Assembly: GCF_000203795.2 (NCBI RefSeq)
Contig: NW_006281106.1
Location: forward strand, 99,956-163,955
Direction: 5' to 3'
Length of the DNA stretch: 64,000 nt
Source: Batrachochytrium dendrobatidis JAM81
Lineage: Eukaryota; Chytridiomycota; Chytridiomycetes; Rhizophydiales
In this document: positions 1 through 11,136 of the stretch, in pieces
How positions within the stretch are numbered: the stretch's first letter is position 1
Layout: every line of letters begins with the position of its first letter
Translations under genes and position numbers: made by a program
The notes under the pieces: generated by a model
Seen by the model: only the letters and a program-made list of their open reading frames with translations
Database searches by the model: none
Told to the model about the DNA's origin: nothing

Positions 1-1306
1 AACCCAACGGTACCTCCTGCACCAGGAGCCCATCTGTAAGGCATCTTGAGTGCCTCGTGTGCAATCCAATACGACTCCTTATCGCCTAAAGCAAGAATAC
101 TCAAAAATAAGATTCCAATTCAACACAAGCAGTATACAATAGGCATACTTACCATGATAAGCCTTATACACCATGTCACGATAGGGTTTTCCATTCATGA
201 CACAGGTAAGCAAAAGGGGATGCAGATTAGTGCGCTTGTTCCAGACAATTACACCCGACTCGCCCTCATGGACCGTTAACTTGGGTATCAAGCGGCCAGA
301 TGTTTTGGCATACTCGGAAGGCTCAGGAACAATCGACTGGAAAAACTTTAGCCCTGGGCTATCCGTGCCAGCAAACAATGTGCGATCCATAAAAAACACA
401 GCACCAGTATCATTGTAAGCCTTCCAGTTAAACATGACATCTGGAGATTGGAAAAAGAGAGCATCGGCATCTAAAAATATAATTTCTTCAAAAGAAGAGG
501 CGAGAATGGCGAATGGTTTGACAGCCCAGCCACTAAGGTCAGGGCCATTGGGCTCAAAATACTGCTTGATATCAAGCGTGGTAACACCACTGATCAACTC
601 CAAAGCATCACGATTGTCCTTTGGCAAGTCATCCTCGCCAATGTAAAATAGCTGAATAGGAAGAGTGCAGCCAAGATTTCGAATGACAGTGATAGCATGA
701 CGAGCATATTCAAAATGATATCGACCAGTAGTCATGACAATACCACGGCCTGTAAAAGAACTGGCGAGATGCGAAATGGATTTGAATTTGTTCCCAGCTT
801 TTACCCAAGGGAACAAGAGAGACTCTAAATCCTCCATAGGAACAGTCAACTCGGTGACATTTTTCGAATGGGCTTCGTATAGAGTTTTGTGCAAACTAAC
901 ACGACGAATAGCACCAGCAAAGTCATCCTCCTTCAAAGAGCCAGCACGGTGCTCATTCAATTCTATACGTAAAAGCTGAAGGATCTGAGCATCGGATAGT
1001 ACACGAAGTGGAGCTTGTTGATATACTTCAATAGTAGCGCTAAAGGTATTGTTTGTAGTCGTAGTATTGGAGTGACTAAAATAAATACCTTGTTAAATAC
1101 AAATGGAAATGGCTTGCAAATCGAAAATTCAAACGGCAAAGCTACCTGGTAGTATTGACAGCAATTGGATCAAGAAAATGTCGGGGTATAGTTTGAAGAC
1201 TAGAAAACAGGATCCAGGCTAAACCAATGGCACAAATCAATGCAATGATAATACGTCGGAGCTTTGCTCTGACTCGCAGAGAAGTGGTTGGAGTGCGCTG
1301 GGTCAT
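1..1306 (-). CDS. Mnn1-type alpha-1,3-mannosyltransferase (GT71), 3' end outside window
   Basis: Probable Golgi type II membrane mannosyltransferase that extends protein-linked mannans. I read three exons, about 1306-1146, 1075-153 and 85 to beyond base 1; the phases join. Exon 1 gives a short basic cytosolic end and a membrane segment (IIIALICAIGLAWILF), as usual for Mnn1-family enzymes. Exon 2 holds the catalytic region with a DxD metal-binding motif (LDADALFF, near residue 256) after GRGIVMTTG and GWAVKPFAIL. Exon 3 continues with GDKESYWIAHEAL, which matches the conserved GDKExxW block of GT71 enzymes. The stop lies past the left edge. The family is clear; linkage specificity cannot be told from sequence. 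Confidence 0.86.
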
Positions 1307-1735
1307 CAAATACAAATGGAATCGACAAAAAATATAGTTTTTGCTTGAAACAAACTTTAATTTTTATATTCATTGCCACGTGTTGTGTCACGTGATGTGG
1401 AGACGGATTTGTTTTGATTGCATGTAAACCAACCAATCTCGTCTTGGCCAAATATTTGAGCTAGAATCTTCGCCACTGCCCAACATTGTTATGCGAAAAA
1501 AACTTTGCCTCAGCCAGCCTTGTATTTATCACATTGTATTGATTGTTGGTTTGGTAAAGAAAATTCACACTTGACAATAAATTAAAAGATTGCAAATTCA
1601 TTTAAAGCCATCATCCCAAAATGATACAGGATGAAGACCAGACAATAAGATGTATTAAACAAGAGTTGAAATTTTGCAGTCTGGATTGCCGAGGTTATTG
1701 ACGCCCATTCCATTTGAATGTCAAAGTGGAAAAAT

Positions 1736-2827
1736 TTAGCCAGCATTGATGACCTCGACACGAATGCAATCATCTTGAGACCCGCGTTGTGCCACTGGCA
1801 TAATAACTGGCTGATGAGTATCTGATCCTGTAATAGAGCAAATACGGTAAATTCCATTTTGTTTAAACTGGCCTGCTGGGATCGTGGTGCTCAATTTACG
1901 TTTTTGGCCGTCAGTTGCGACATCGTTAATACCTTTGAAAAATTCAAACTTTTGAGGATCAGGTGCAGTATTTTGCGATAAGAGAAGCTGGACAGTAATA
2001 TGCTGATGACCTTCAATAATGCCAGCGTTTGCATCAAGTGTCTGAGGCGCTAAATAGTATTCCGAGTTGGCCTCACTAAAGAATCCAGTCGATAGATTCA
2101 TATTGTCCAAGATAACTTCGTTGTCCTTGGATGCGTCCAATTTTGCACCAAACTTTGGGCTGGTAATCAGAGTGGAAACCATTTTTTTAACATCAGGAAT
2201 GAGTCCTTGTTCCATAGACGAGCAGGTTTGACCACCTTCCTTGCGTTGAACACCATCTGCTTCATCGACATTAAATTGACGACAGTACGCGGTAGCAGAT
2301 CTTTTTTCGAAAGCTTGGACACCAGTGGGAAGTGTTCCTTCCGTGCCTGCTCCACCGGTTTTCTTATTTCCACCAGTTTTCTGATTGCCACCGGTTTTTT
2401 GGTTTCCGCCAGTTTTTTGATTGCCACCAGTATTTTGATTGCCACCAGTTTTCTGATTTCCTCCAGTCTTTTGATTGCCACCAACTCTCCTATTTCCGCC
2501 AGCTCTCCTATTGCCGCCAGCTCTTTGATTGCCACCAGTTCTTTGATTGCCAGTGGAAACACGCTTTTTGGGTTGAGGTTGAGGTTGAGCAGTACCTTTT
2601 CTTCTCGTATTGGTATTACCAGCACGTCGAGTGCCTTGAGTTCTTCGTTGAGGCCATCGCTTGAAAAAATTACTTTCGGCAAAAGCCTCGAGTTCTGTTT
2701 CGATCTCGGCAATATCCTGTGGAGTTCTCTTGACAAGAATCGTAGAAGCCAGAGCTGGTGCTGGTGCAGCAACAGCAAGAGTTTGTGATGTGACGAAAGT
2801 CACGAAAAGAGTTGAAATGAAATACAT
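1736..2827 (-). CDS. secreted protein with hexapeptide GGNQKT repeats and Kex2-like sites
   Basis: Single-exon gene for 363 aa; function unknown. Residues 1-20 form a clear signal peptide. A KR pair at 33-34 and another (FEKR) near 173-176 look like Kex2 processing sites. Between them lies a very basic region with about eleven tandem six-residue repeats, GGN(Q/R/K)(K/R/N)(T/A/V), residues 92-160. After the second site comes a Cys-containing globular domain of about 187 aa, starting SATAYC, which would be the mature part if Kex2 cuts there. That domain recalls small secreted fungal proteins of unknown role, but I cannot name a family. The start is the first ATG and directly opens the signal peptide. 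Confidence 0.75.
   Translation of the reverse strand: MYFISTLFVTFVTSQTLAVAAPAPALASTILVKRTPQDIAEIETELEAFAESNFFKRWPQRRTQGTRRAGNTNTRRKGTAQPQPQPKKRVSTGNQRTGGNQRAGGNRRAGGNRRVGGNQKTGGNQKTGGNQNTGGNQKTGGNQKTGGNQKTGGNKKTGGAGTEGTLPTGVQAFEKRSATAYCRQFNVDEADGVQRKEGGQTCSSMEQGLIPDVKKMVSTLITSPKFGAKLDASKDNEVILDNMNLSTGFFSEANSEYYLAPQTLDANAGIIEGHQHITVQLLLSQNTAPDPQKFEFFKGINDVATDGQKRKLSTTIPAGQFKQNGIYRICSITGSDTHQPVIMPVAQRGSQDDCIRVEVINAG
2348..2554 (-). repeat. 18-bp coding minisatellite
   Basis: About eleven tandem 18-bp units encode the GGNQKT-type hexapeptides of the secreted protein. Units differ mainly at codons 4-6 and keep frame, so unit number could vary between strains without disrupting the protein. Confidence 0.85.
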
Positions 2828-3687
2828 AAAGGATAATATAAACTACAAATTGGAAATTGGAAATAGACAGTAAAGTAGAATGTTCAGTGGTTGGATATTA
2901 CAAGAAGAAGCTAGTAAAAATAGCTTAAATATGTTACACTTGCTATAGATGTCAAGAATACAGGCTAGAAACAGAAACGATAAAATGTGGTGAAAAGGAG
3001 CTCGATCGATTGTTTTAATAGGGAAAATCCAACAATGCTGTTGCGCATCCTTGTCTCAATTATGTAAACAAAACCTTGATGAAATTTGCCTCCAATTGCA
3101 AATTGATTGTGCCACCAATTTTGCAATGTGGAATGCCACAAACAAACCATTTGAGTTGTACTGGCTATTCAGTTCCTCTCCAAGTAACCACGACTTGAAC
3201 ACTGGTGTATATTACTACTACCATCATCTCATTCAAGTGTCTTGCAAGTATAAACTCGTCTATATTCCAACACTGTATTCAACGAGTCTTCATTTCAGTG
3301 CGTGTCGATTGCAACGCTGAAACTGAAACAAAAGCAAATGACCTTCATACGACAATGCGCCAAGACTTGAAACAAACCTCGACTGGATTTTTTCCCGGGA
3401 AATAGCCGTATGACGTATGTTAGCACATATTCCATATTCAAGTGAATACAAAAATGAATTGAAATCAAGATTAGTGTTAATAAAATGGTGGGTTTTGTAA
3501 AACTAGTCTAGTCTTGTCTAACCCATTCATCTATCAATATATTCTTGTGAGTATATGTACGAGTTATAGATCTCAATACAATCAATGGTATAGATAACAT
3601 TATTGCCGCTGCACTGCTTGTTTAGACTGTCGAATTTTCCATCAACCTGAAATCAAGTGCGTCATGACAAGCACTGGACCCACATCA

Positions 3688-3835
3688 GCCGTATTCGTGC
3701 AAAATAAAGCACCAAGGGGGAAAATCCATAATAAACAGTCAATTGCATGGCATAATGGACATTATTAAATTTACTGGTCAACATTGTGTCATCTAAACTC
3801 TAGTTGACTGGTCCTTGTGAACATTTTGTATAAAA
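3688..3835 (+). repeat. dispersed GTATTCACGT element, copy 1 (long form)
   Basis: Begins GCCGTATTCGTGCAAAATAA and ends TTTTGTATAAAA. The copy at 25714 has the same order of blocks: core, ACTGGTC-type middle, then GACTGRTCCTTGT with TTTTGTATAAAA at the end. The full element may thus be about 125-150 bp. Confidence 0.5.
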
Positions 3836-4170
3836 AAACCAAGCAAATGTTCAAGTAAATCCCTCAATTGTTCAATCTTTAACCTTTCTTCCATTACAAG
3901 TAAATAGCAGGTGATTGGCATGGAAGCCAGTTGCTATATTCCTGAAACATGCAATCATTATTCTCTTGAACGTGAATGTATCATATTTTAGGATACAACA
4001 GAGTTGGACCATCAAAATAGTTGGACTTGATCAAATTTGGTGATCGTATAATATATAAATGATGTGAATCTCAGTTTATAACTATAGTTTGCGTGCACCA
4101 GATAATGAATGTCGTGCTCATTAACAATACCAATTCAAGTGGCGGTGACATCAATTTGTAGAAGCCACTG

Positions 4171-4250
4171 CGACCATTGTTTATTCTCAAGAGGCGGTGA
4201 TTGCAAGATAAATACAATTGTTCCATTATATGGGAATACAGCTGTAAATA
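4171..4250 (-). repeat. dispersed GTATTCACGT element, copy 2
   Basis: On the minus strand it reads GCTGTATTCCCATATAATGG, then AACAATTGTATTTATCTTGC, and ends GAATAAACAATGGTC. This matches the block order of copies at 28903, 31011 and 34536. Confidence 0.55.
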
Positions 4251-4646
4251 AAGTAACAATTGAGATCATACTTGGTCTATTTAGAGCCACATACTGAATC
4301 AAAAATAATTGAATCCGTCATTATACTCCAAGCGGCTAAACCAGTTTATAGTCATCAATCTCTTTATACAAAAATCTAATAGTAGACAAATACAATACAT
4401 TTCATGACATGTTCAGATCTAAAAACCCCAACACCCAAAACCATGTTTTAAAATTGTAGGCACAAAACAGATGGTGATATATTACAATGTTTTGTGATGG
4501 TCGCCATAAATTTAGCTAGTCAAGGTATTTAAATAGACAATAGTCCCAACCGGTTTACCACCGAGTATGTTCAAGTAATAAATATTAGATTCAAGCGTGT
4601 GTAAAGAAAGTTGGTTCTAGTGCAAAAACTACATTAGCCCCAATTA

Positions 4647-6342
4647 CTATACACGTCTAATACTAGATGATCTAGAACCACCTTGAGCTGTATTACCAGT
4701 ATTCACTCGGGCTGCCGAAGTTGCTGGAGCTGAAGCTGTAGCAGGCCTGGGTTGTCCAACACCAGCAGGATTTGGAGTTCCTGCAGTATTGTTCATAAAT
4801 TGTGGTGGAACAACAACGTCTAAACCAAACGTAGTAAGATTGAAATTAGCCAAGGCTCGTCCTATAGTTGATGGACAATTAATGCGAATGTCGTCGGAAA
4901 ATACTGGCTTGATGCCAAAAGCTTTGAGGAATGCAATGTGTGCGGTTGCCTGATAATTGATCGTAATGGGTCGTTGTCTAGCTCGTAAAAATCCACATCC
5001 TTGTAGAATTTCACCAAGACCAATATCTGTCTCAAGAGACGCAGCAGTGGCATAAGACAGAGTAAAGTTGAGCAAAAACGTAGTGTTTTGGTTAGGAGGG
5101 AAAATCAATGGAGTGGCGCGAGATCCAGTGCCAATCTTGATCGTTTGACCAGATTTAGGAGCAAGTGCAGGTGCACCAGAACCAAGCGAAACGCCAGTGA
5201 GTTGAGTGATATTGGGTTGCAAGAGAGCAGTCAAATCGACACTTTCAACTTTGAGATGATATCGATTGGGATTGACAACAGACACGTTCATGTGCATTTG
5301 TAGATTGACAGAAACACCAGGACCATCTTCACTCGGACCAATGTGGCTCGATTCGGGTATCACTTGCATGTCTAATACTTTAAGAGCAGGAAATCTAAAA
5401 AAACAATGTTAGCAAATCTTGGCAGGAAATCAATACAATGGCGCGTTCAACACGTCATATACACCACGTGATTCAATTTAAACAGTGGCACTTGCAGCTA
5501 CCAAAACCAGATGAAACTCACCTGGGAAAAAAGAAAAAGCCCAAAACTCCCACAAGCAGCAACACAGCTGCAGTGACTGCCAAGCATATTTGCATAGACT
5601 TCTTGCTACGAAAACAAAACATATGTCGCTTCTTTTTTTCAGACAAATCAAACGAGTTGCTGAATTCTGGTTCAGGCTCGTCTCTGCCTTGAGGTGGATA
5701 CTCCTTGTACGCATCGTCGTATTTTGCATTGTCGTATTTTGGATTGTCATAGTATTCATTGCTGTCAGCAAGCAAAGTGGTTTGAGAGTTGCCAGGCGAT
5801 CCTTTTGCATTGTATTGATTTCCAAAAGATTTGGACGGACTGTTTCCGTTGCGGTGTGAGAGTTGCGAGGGGTCGTACATTTGATTGTTGTAACCATAGT
5901 CATTCTTGGAAGCTCCTCCATTCATGTATTGATATGGTTGCTGCTCAGAATTATATTGGCCTCGTTGCATGGTTACTGCCTGAGCCATCATGGCTGGTGC
6001 AACAAACGACTGTTGGGGTGGTGCATTATATGCTGCTGGAGAATCGTCTACTTCTGGATATGAAGGATAGGGAGCCGATTGATTGGTGTACCCACCGCCA
6101 TTATTAGAATACATGGCAGGGCTGGCAAACGGGTCGCCATACAATGAATCCGCTTGCCGTGCATACTGAGAAGGCTCATTCTGTGCTCCGGCATAGGGTT
6201 GGTTATACTGCGAGTTCATGGGCTGCTGTCCCGATGAATAGTTTGGTGCATTTCCATGCTTTTTATTGTAGCTGTAGTCATATTGATCCCGTTGCTGCTG
6301 ATACTCATCATCATACTGAGATTGCTGTTGTCGATACGGCAT
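4647..6342 (-). CDS. LEA2-like single-pass membrane protein, paralogue 1
   Basis: Two exons, about 6342-5522 and 5394-4647 (522 aa); the phase joins as FFFFPR-FPALKVLD. The cytosolic N-terminal half is disordered and rich in Gln, Asn, Tyr and Pro. It contains FVAPAMMAQA, which recurs in paralogue 2. A basic stretch with a Cys (KKKRHMFCFRSKKS) precedes one membrane helix. The outer part is a beta-rich domain resembling LEA2/WHy domains (SVNLQMHMNVSVVNPNRY, then an ACGF-like GCGFLRARQRPITI block), with N-glycosylation sequons and a Ser/Ala/Thr-rich tail. I start at MPYRQQQ because the upstream in-frame extension lacks this composition. Fungal LEA2-like membrane proteins are poorly known; membrane tethering or stress roles are guesses. 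Confidence 0.78.
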
Positions 6343-6442
6343 TTGTGCAGACGACAAAAATGCAATGTCTTGATGGTTAAAGGTTGATAGCTGTAAGATA
6401 TAACAGCAAGTTGAGTAGAACAATGTCAAGAATCGTGCCACA

Positions 6443-7281
6443 CTCTAGTTTTATTGCCGCAGGTTTACGTACAATCTAATGCGGAGTTGATTGTCCAAAA
6501 GTGTGCGTGGTTCACGCCACAGCGAAACACAATCTTGCACTTGTGCTCGACCCATTCAAGTAAAAGTCTTGACATGTGTCTGGGTTCAAGTTGTTTAGAA
6601 ATAAACTACATCTAGTTTTTGATCCTGGAATAACTCAAGCATTCTATTGGTACCGAATCAAGTCGCTCTACTGCAAAACGCGCTCTACTTGCTAAAAGTT
6701 GCTCCAATCCAAACCGATCCAAACCAATCCACCATAACTCAATATCCACTCTCATTGCAGCTTAGACTCTAGATAATGTATGAAACCACATATAATTAGT
6801 AGCCAAGTACAACATGCAATCAGTGCGTAGTTTGAAAGTAAGTAGATTATCGTGCGCCACATGTTCTCCTTGGTATTGATAAGCTGCGTAGCTGGCTACT
6901 AAGCATGCTTGAATGCAAGTAGGCTATACATTAGGATATGCTCGCAATTATATAAATTGACCATGTTAAAACATGTCCTGTTTCTATCTGTAGCTCAAAT
7001 CTCTTATTTGATCACAACCCTTACTTTCTAGCCCAAATCTTGTGAACTTCCACAGGTTATACTTTGTACCTTGAAACTAGCCCTATCTATTTCCAATATT
7101 CACTATACATTCAACACAGCCTGTAGACTTGAACAGCCTTTCCAGCCCTATACGCGACACCAGCTGGCAAACGTATACTTTCACAAGTTTTATAAACACT
7201 AAAATATCCTCCCACGAATCTTTTTAAATCTTTACAACTCGTAGTTTCTATAGAGCTAGCTAACTCTAGATTCAATCCGTC
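6443..7281. other. divergent intergenic region, LEA2-like (-) and GH76 (+)
   Basis: About 840 bases between two divergent genes. I see AT-rich promoter-like sequence, including TATAAA near 7190 about 90 bases before the GH76 start, and no coding region, RNA gene or repeat copy. Confidence 0.5.
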
Positions 7282-8758
7282 ATGAAACTGCAACAACCAT
7301 TTCTTGTAGCAACGTTGGCATTGCTCACCTCATTTTTCCCTGTAATTTTTGCTGCAATCAACTCTCCTCCGTCCGATGTGGAAACTTTAAAGAAAACTTG
7401 TGCTGGAATTGCCACCAATTTAATAGCAAACTATAAGCCCGATCGCCGAGGTGCTATTCCTGACATTGGTTCAGATGGAATTGAAAGTAGACAATGGTGG
7501 GAGTCGGGTGTCATGTGGGGTGCGTTTGGAGAGTACGCTCGATACACTAAAGACTTGCAGTTTGTTCCTATCGTCACCAACGCACTGTCCAATGGTTCCA
7601 TTTCAAATACACAAGTCAACTCGAAAGAAGTTGGTTCGTTTTTGGGTGCTGATCAACGTCTTGGCGCCACTCTTCTTGGTCGTTGGAATGATGATATTGC
7701 GTGGTATGGTCTAGCAAGTAAGTGTGTGTTGTATTTTTATCATTTATGTTTAGTTTACTCACTCGTTGTAATCTGTAGCACTCACGTTTGCGGAGCTTAC
7801 TAGCAAAACTGCACTTTTACCCAGATCAAAAACTATGAGCTATTTGCAAGTTGCCATCAACACTTATGATGAAATTATGCAACAGCATGACCCAACCACT
7901 TGCGGTGGTGGTATTTTCTGGTCCCGAGATCGTACTCGTGCGGACACCAAAGATTACAAATCTGTCATTACAAACGTTCAAATGATGGTGCATTCAGCCA
8001 AGTTGGGAATCATAACTGGCGACCCTAAATATATGGCCACAGCAGACACACTTTACAAGTGGTTGCAAACATCTGGTCTGATTACACCCGATTTCCATGT
8101 CTTGGATGGTCTTTCTATTGCTGGATGTGTCAAGGATGCACGTGAATTTTCATACAATGCAGGATTGTTACTTGGTGGTCTGGCATACATGCACAAGGCA
8201 TCTGGAAACATCCAGTACTTGAACGATGCAGTGAAATACTTGCCGGCCACAATAGCGATATACTCGAAAGGCAATATTCTTCAAGATCTGTGCGAGGGTG
8301 GTACAGGACCGTGCACAGAAGGTACATCCACGTCGCGTACACCAGCTACCAATCAAGTTCCATACAAAACAGCGCTTATTCGAGGACTCATGTACGTCTA
8401 CGTTATTACGACTGACCAAAAGACAAAAGCAACGATAAAGACATTGTTTGATGCGTCATGGGATAGTATGATGAAGAATTGTAATGCAGCCACTTATGAT
8501 TGCAGTGCATGGTGGTTGAGTGGTGCACCTGCAGCAGTACCCAATTTCCATCACCAGATTGTTGCTTTAGAATTAGCAAATGCAATGGCGGCTGTATATA
8601 TCAATCCTAATCCATTTGGCGATGCTCCCATTACTAACCCCACAACAGATGTTCAAAAGGCTATTCAAAATTCAGGTGCATTCTCAGACTCGATATATGC
8701 CTATAGCTTCCTAGGTGTATCAGTCATCACTACCATGGTTGTTATCTCGCTTTTTTAA
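7282..8758 (+). CDS. GH76 Dfg5/Dcw1-type alpha-1,6-mannanase or transglycosidase, GPI-anchored, copy 1
   Basis: Exons 7282-7717 and 7779-8758 give 471 aa. Secreted glycosidase-fold enzyme thought to act on the mannan part of GPI glycans and link GPI proteins into the cell wall. Visible features: signal peptide (1-24), the QWWESGVMWG block, the catalytic double-aspartate motif RWNDDIAWYG (134-143), CGGGIFWSRDR, and a C-terminal tail (FSDSIYAYS plus a hydrophobic run) typical of a GPI-attachment signal. The intron falls directly after the WNDD block, as in copy 2, and the lengths are identical. Copy 2 follows 2.4 kb downstream on the same strand. A convergent small gene ends at 9006. Confidence 0.9.
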
Positions 8759-9005
8759 TCGAGTCTTGTAACCTTTTGAAATACTCCAATTATGTCTACT
8801 GTTTTGAAAAATTTACATTCCTGTCAAGGCTTCAATCCTTGAATCTGATTGAATAAACCTCGTCTTTACACTCCTTGATTAATCTTGAAAATATGTCAAT
8901 CTACTTTTGCAGTATTTAGTATGTCTATCCATTCTTGAAACAACAATGGCAAACCAATTATTATTGAAAGTTTGAGTTGATACTTTATTTCAAAACAATG
9001 CCATT

Positions 9006-9233
9006 TCACCAATCGTTATAGTAGTCCTCGTCATGTCCGTATTGATCAGTACGAGGTTGAGTGCTACTGGAATGTTGAGTAAATTCAGGAGTAGGAAGAC
9101 TAGTTGATGAGGCAAGAGTTGTCGAGACTTGATCAGAATCGCTCGCATCTGCACCAAAAACAGGAGTACTCGAAACATCGGCAAATGTCCATGACAAAAT
9201 CGCAATCTTGAAAATAGCTGTATCGAGTTTCAT
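9006..9233 (-). CDS. putative small secreted peptide, 75 aa
   Basis: An ATG-started frame with a plausible signal peptide (MKLDTAIFKIAILSWTFADV), then a Ser/Thr/Pro-rich stretch and an acidic aromatic end, DQYGHDEDYYNDW. No Cys pairs and no family recognised. A TATATAAA sequence lies about 50 bases upstream of the ATG, which favours a real gene. It sits between the two GH76 genes on the opposite strand. Short length and low complexity keep confidence modest; transcript data would decide. Confidence 0.42.
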   Translation of the reverse strand: MKLDTAIFKIAILSWTFADVSSTPVFGADASDSDQVSTTLASSTSLPTPEFTQHSSSTQPRTDQYGHDEDYYNDW

Positions 9234-9280
9234 TGCTCAAAAAGTATATATCCTGAATTCAACCTGATTTGCAATGGCTA

Positions 9281-9288
9281 TTTATATA
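9281..9288 (-). promoter_or_regulatory. TATA-box-like sequence
   Basis: Reads TTATATAAA-like on the minus strand, 48-55 bases before the ATG of the small secreted peptide at 9233. Confidence 0.35.
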
Positions 9289-9401
9289 ACTAGATTACAA
9301 AAGTCTGTGTCGTTTTATTTCGTGGATAAAGGGCTTTTGACACACTGCTGTACTTGATAACTGTTCTGTTATTGATGTATCCGTGTAAAATCGACCGCTT
9401 G

Positions 9402-9455
9402 TATTTATTTTTTGAAATACACTAAAAACGGCTTGTGTATTTCAAAAAATAAATA
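9402..9455. repeat. perfect 21-bp inverted repeat (hairpin)
   Basis: Left arm 9402-9422 (starts TATTTATTTTTTGAAATA) and right arm 9435-9455 are exact reverse complements, with a 12-base spacer TAAAAACGGCTT. No open frame crosses it. It could be a small foldback-element remnant or an RNA hairpin. Confidence 0.85.
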
Positions 9456-9621
9456 ATACAAAACTCTGTATCTTGCAATACTGATATTCATTAATCGATT
9501 GACAAACCATGTCTAATGAGACAGTTGCTATCTGAAATGATATGTTTAGAATCAAATGAGCACTAGAAAGTGCTTCATATCATTGATCAAAAAGCTTTAA
9601 AATATCAAAGCATTTACAACT

Positions 9622-10021
9622 TTATTGGTCAGTCTTCAAACATGCCAACCCTATGAAGCGCAAAACCAAACTCATCGCAACCCAGATATTTGGTCCAACT
9701 GCTCTGTTGTCAATAACACTGTAAAGCTCATTCGGTGTATTATAAAATACCGTGCGTTCTAGTTCAACAGAATAAAGACTGCAAATCTTGGGAATGCAAC
9801 AGTTGCTTCTATGCCAGTCGTCCAATATTTGGGTTGGAGAAAAGGAGCGCTGATTGAATGCCATGAACATGTATCGCTCTTGTTTTCTGTACCGCAACAA
9901 CGACACGACCAGCTTACAGTTTCTCAATTCAACATAAAACAACGTCCCTCGTTGGTTTAGCGGCGACTGTTTGCCAAGTTTGGTATTGATCTTGTTTTGA
10001 CGCGAGATCCTTGCGTTCAAC
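9622..10021 (-). CDS. possible terminal exon of an unrecognised protein
   Basis: An open stretch of about 132 codons that begins right after an AG acceptor (AAACTAG) and ends in TAA at 9622. The protein is basic, with Cys residues (NCCIPKICSLYSVELE) and a C-terminal hydrophobic segment (NIWVAMSLVLRFIGLACL). No upstream exon could be joined in phase: the nearby ATG near 10110 gives a stop when spliced. It may be a gene whose first exon I cannot place, or a decayed fragment. Function unknown. Confidence 0.33.
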
Positions 10022-11136
10022 CTAGTTTATGCTAATTTAAAGCAACTGCACAATTTTACAAACGGAATATTTACGGTTGAGATATTGCAACTGCAGTCTG
10101 CTTGATGTCATCAGAATATTCTCAAAACATGATAAAGTTGGGCTGTTGAATACAGACAAGCATTCTCACTCCGTTTTTAGCTATGAATCCAGTTGACACT
10201 TGTGGGTGGATCAAGGACACACAATGCATCGACTGTTAAATTTGGTGCTGGGGCTTGATCAGTAATGTCTGGCCATTTTCACAAGGGTTACTACATAGCT
10301 TTGTAGAAGATTAGCAGCTAAAAAAGGGTTAGTGTCTGATACTTGATAAGATGGTGACGCGGCCATGAGAATGGACAACCCATTGAGCAAACTAAGAGAT
10401 GAACCATTTCAAGAAACTCATGCTACTTGTCGCTCAAAAGACCAAACTTTAGTACCCAGACGTTGATGGTGCCGTGTACGTTTGATTGCATCGTTATATC
10501 ATGTACGAGTTTAAACTGTATGTGAGCCCTTGAACTTTTATTTTTGATGGTGACACAAACTTCAGCCCTATATAAACCTGGTCCTAAAATCCCTCGATTT
10601 CAAAAGGGAGTTGTGGATTGGATGGTGGGCTGTAGAAACAACTCTGAATTCAACCACATACAAATGTGATTGAAAGAATACCTACACCCATCACTATTAG
10701 TGTATCATGCATTTAAAAAAGCTCACGTAAATTTCATTAAACTATTTCACACATTTCGACTGTTGCCAGCTGTGAAACATACTTTATGAACCAAAGATCA
10801 GATTACAAGGCCGCTTTACAAAGCCACGTCCTAATCAACACCGCAGTACTGATTTTGTAAGGGATTGGGGTGGTTTATCAGGTAGGCCACCATACCAATA
10901 AATGCTTTTAGCTTCAACCATCCCTAGTATTGACAAATAGGATAATATGGTAAAATTCCTTTTGCTGTGTTGGAGTTTCAATCTCATCAACCCTAAACAC
11001 TTTGCTTTGAGGATAATTCAAGCGGCTAGTCAAACGAAACAGCCCCTAATAGTTTACTTATAATCAACACAATGCCACAATTCTTGGAACCAATTTAAAG
11101 AAATACAACTGCAAACATTCCGGAACCAGTTCAAAC
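10022..11136. other. 1.1-kb intergenic stretch, nothing recognised
   Basis: Upstream region of the second GH76 gene. No open frame with support, no RNA gene and no copy of the dispersed element seen. Confidence 0.5.

Larger units (their letters stand above)
2828..4646. other. 1.8-kb intergenic stretch without a convincing gene
   Basis: Lies between the start of the secreted repeat protein and the 3' end of the LEA2-like gene, both on the minus strand. Open frames here are short, with no motif or plausible splice partners. It holds two copies of the dispersed GTATTCACGT-type element (3688-3835 and 4171-4250). Confidence 0.6.

Noticed and set aside
2167..2778. Long alternative frames on both strands over the GGNQKT repeat region
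   Set aside because: They are repeat-driven shadows: an 18-bp unit keeps other frames open too. Only the frame with signal peptide and C-terminal globular domain is coherent.
3051..3405. Plus-strand frames of 66-89 codons in the 3-kb intergenic region
   Set aside because: No motif, signal peptide or splice partner, and composition is like the surrounding AT-rich DNA.
6343..6441. N-terminal extension of LEA2-like paralogue 1 with a hydrophobic start
   Set aside because: The paralogues start directly with the disordered cytosolic region; the extension would add a false signal-like segment.
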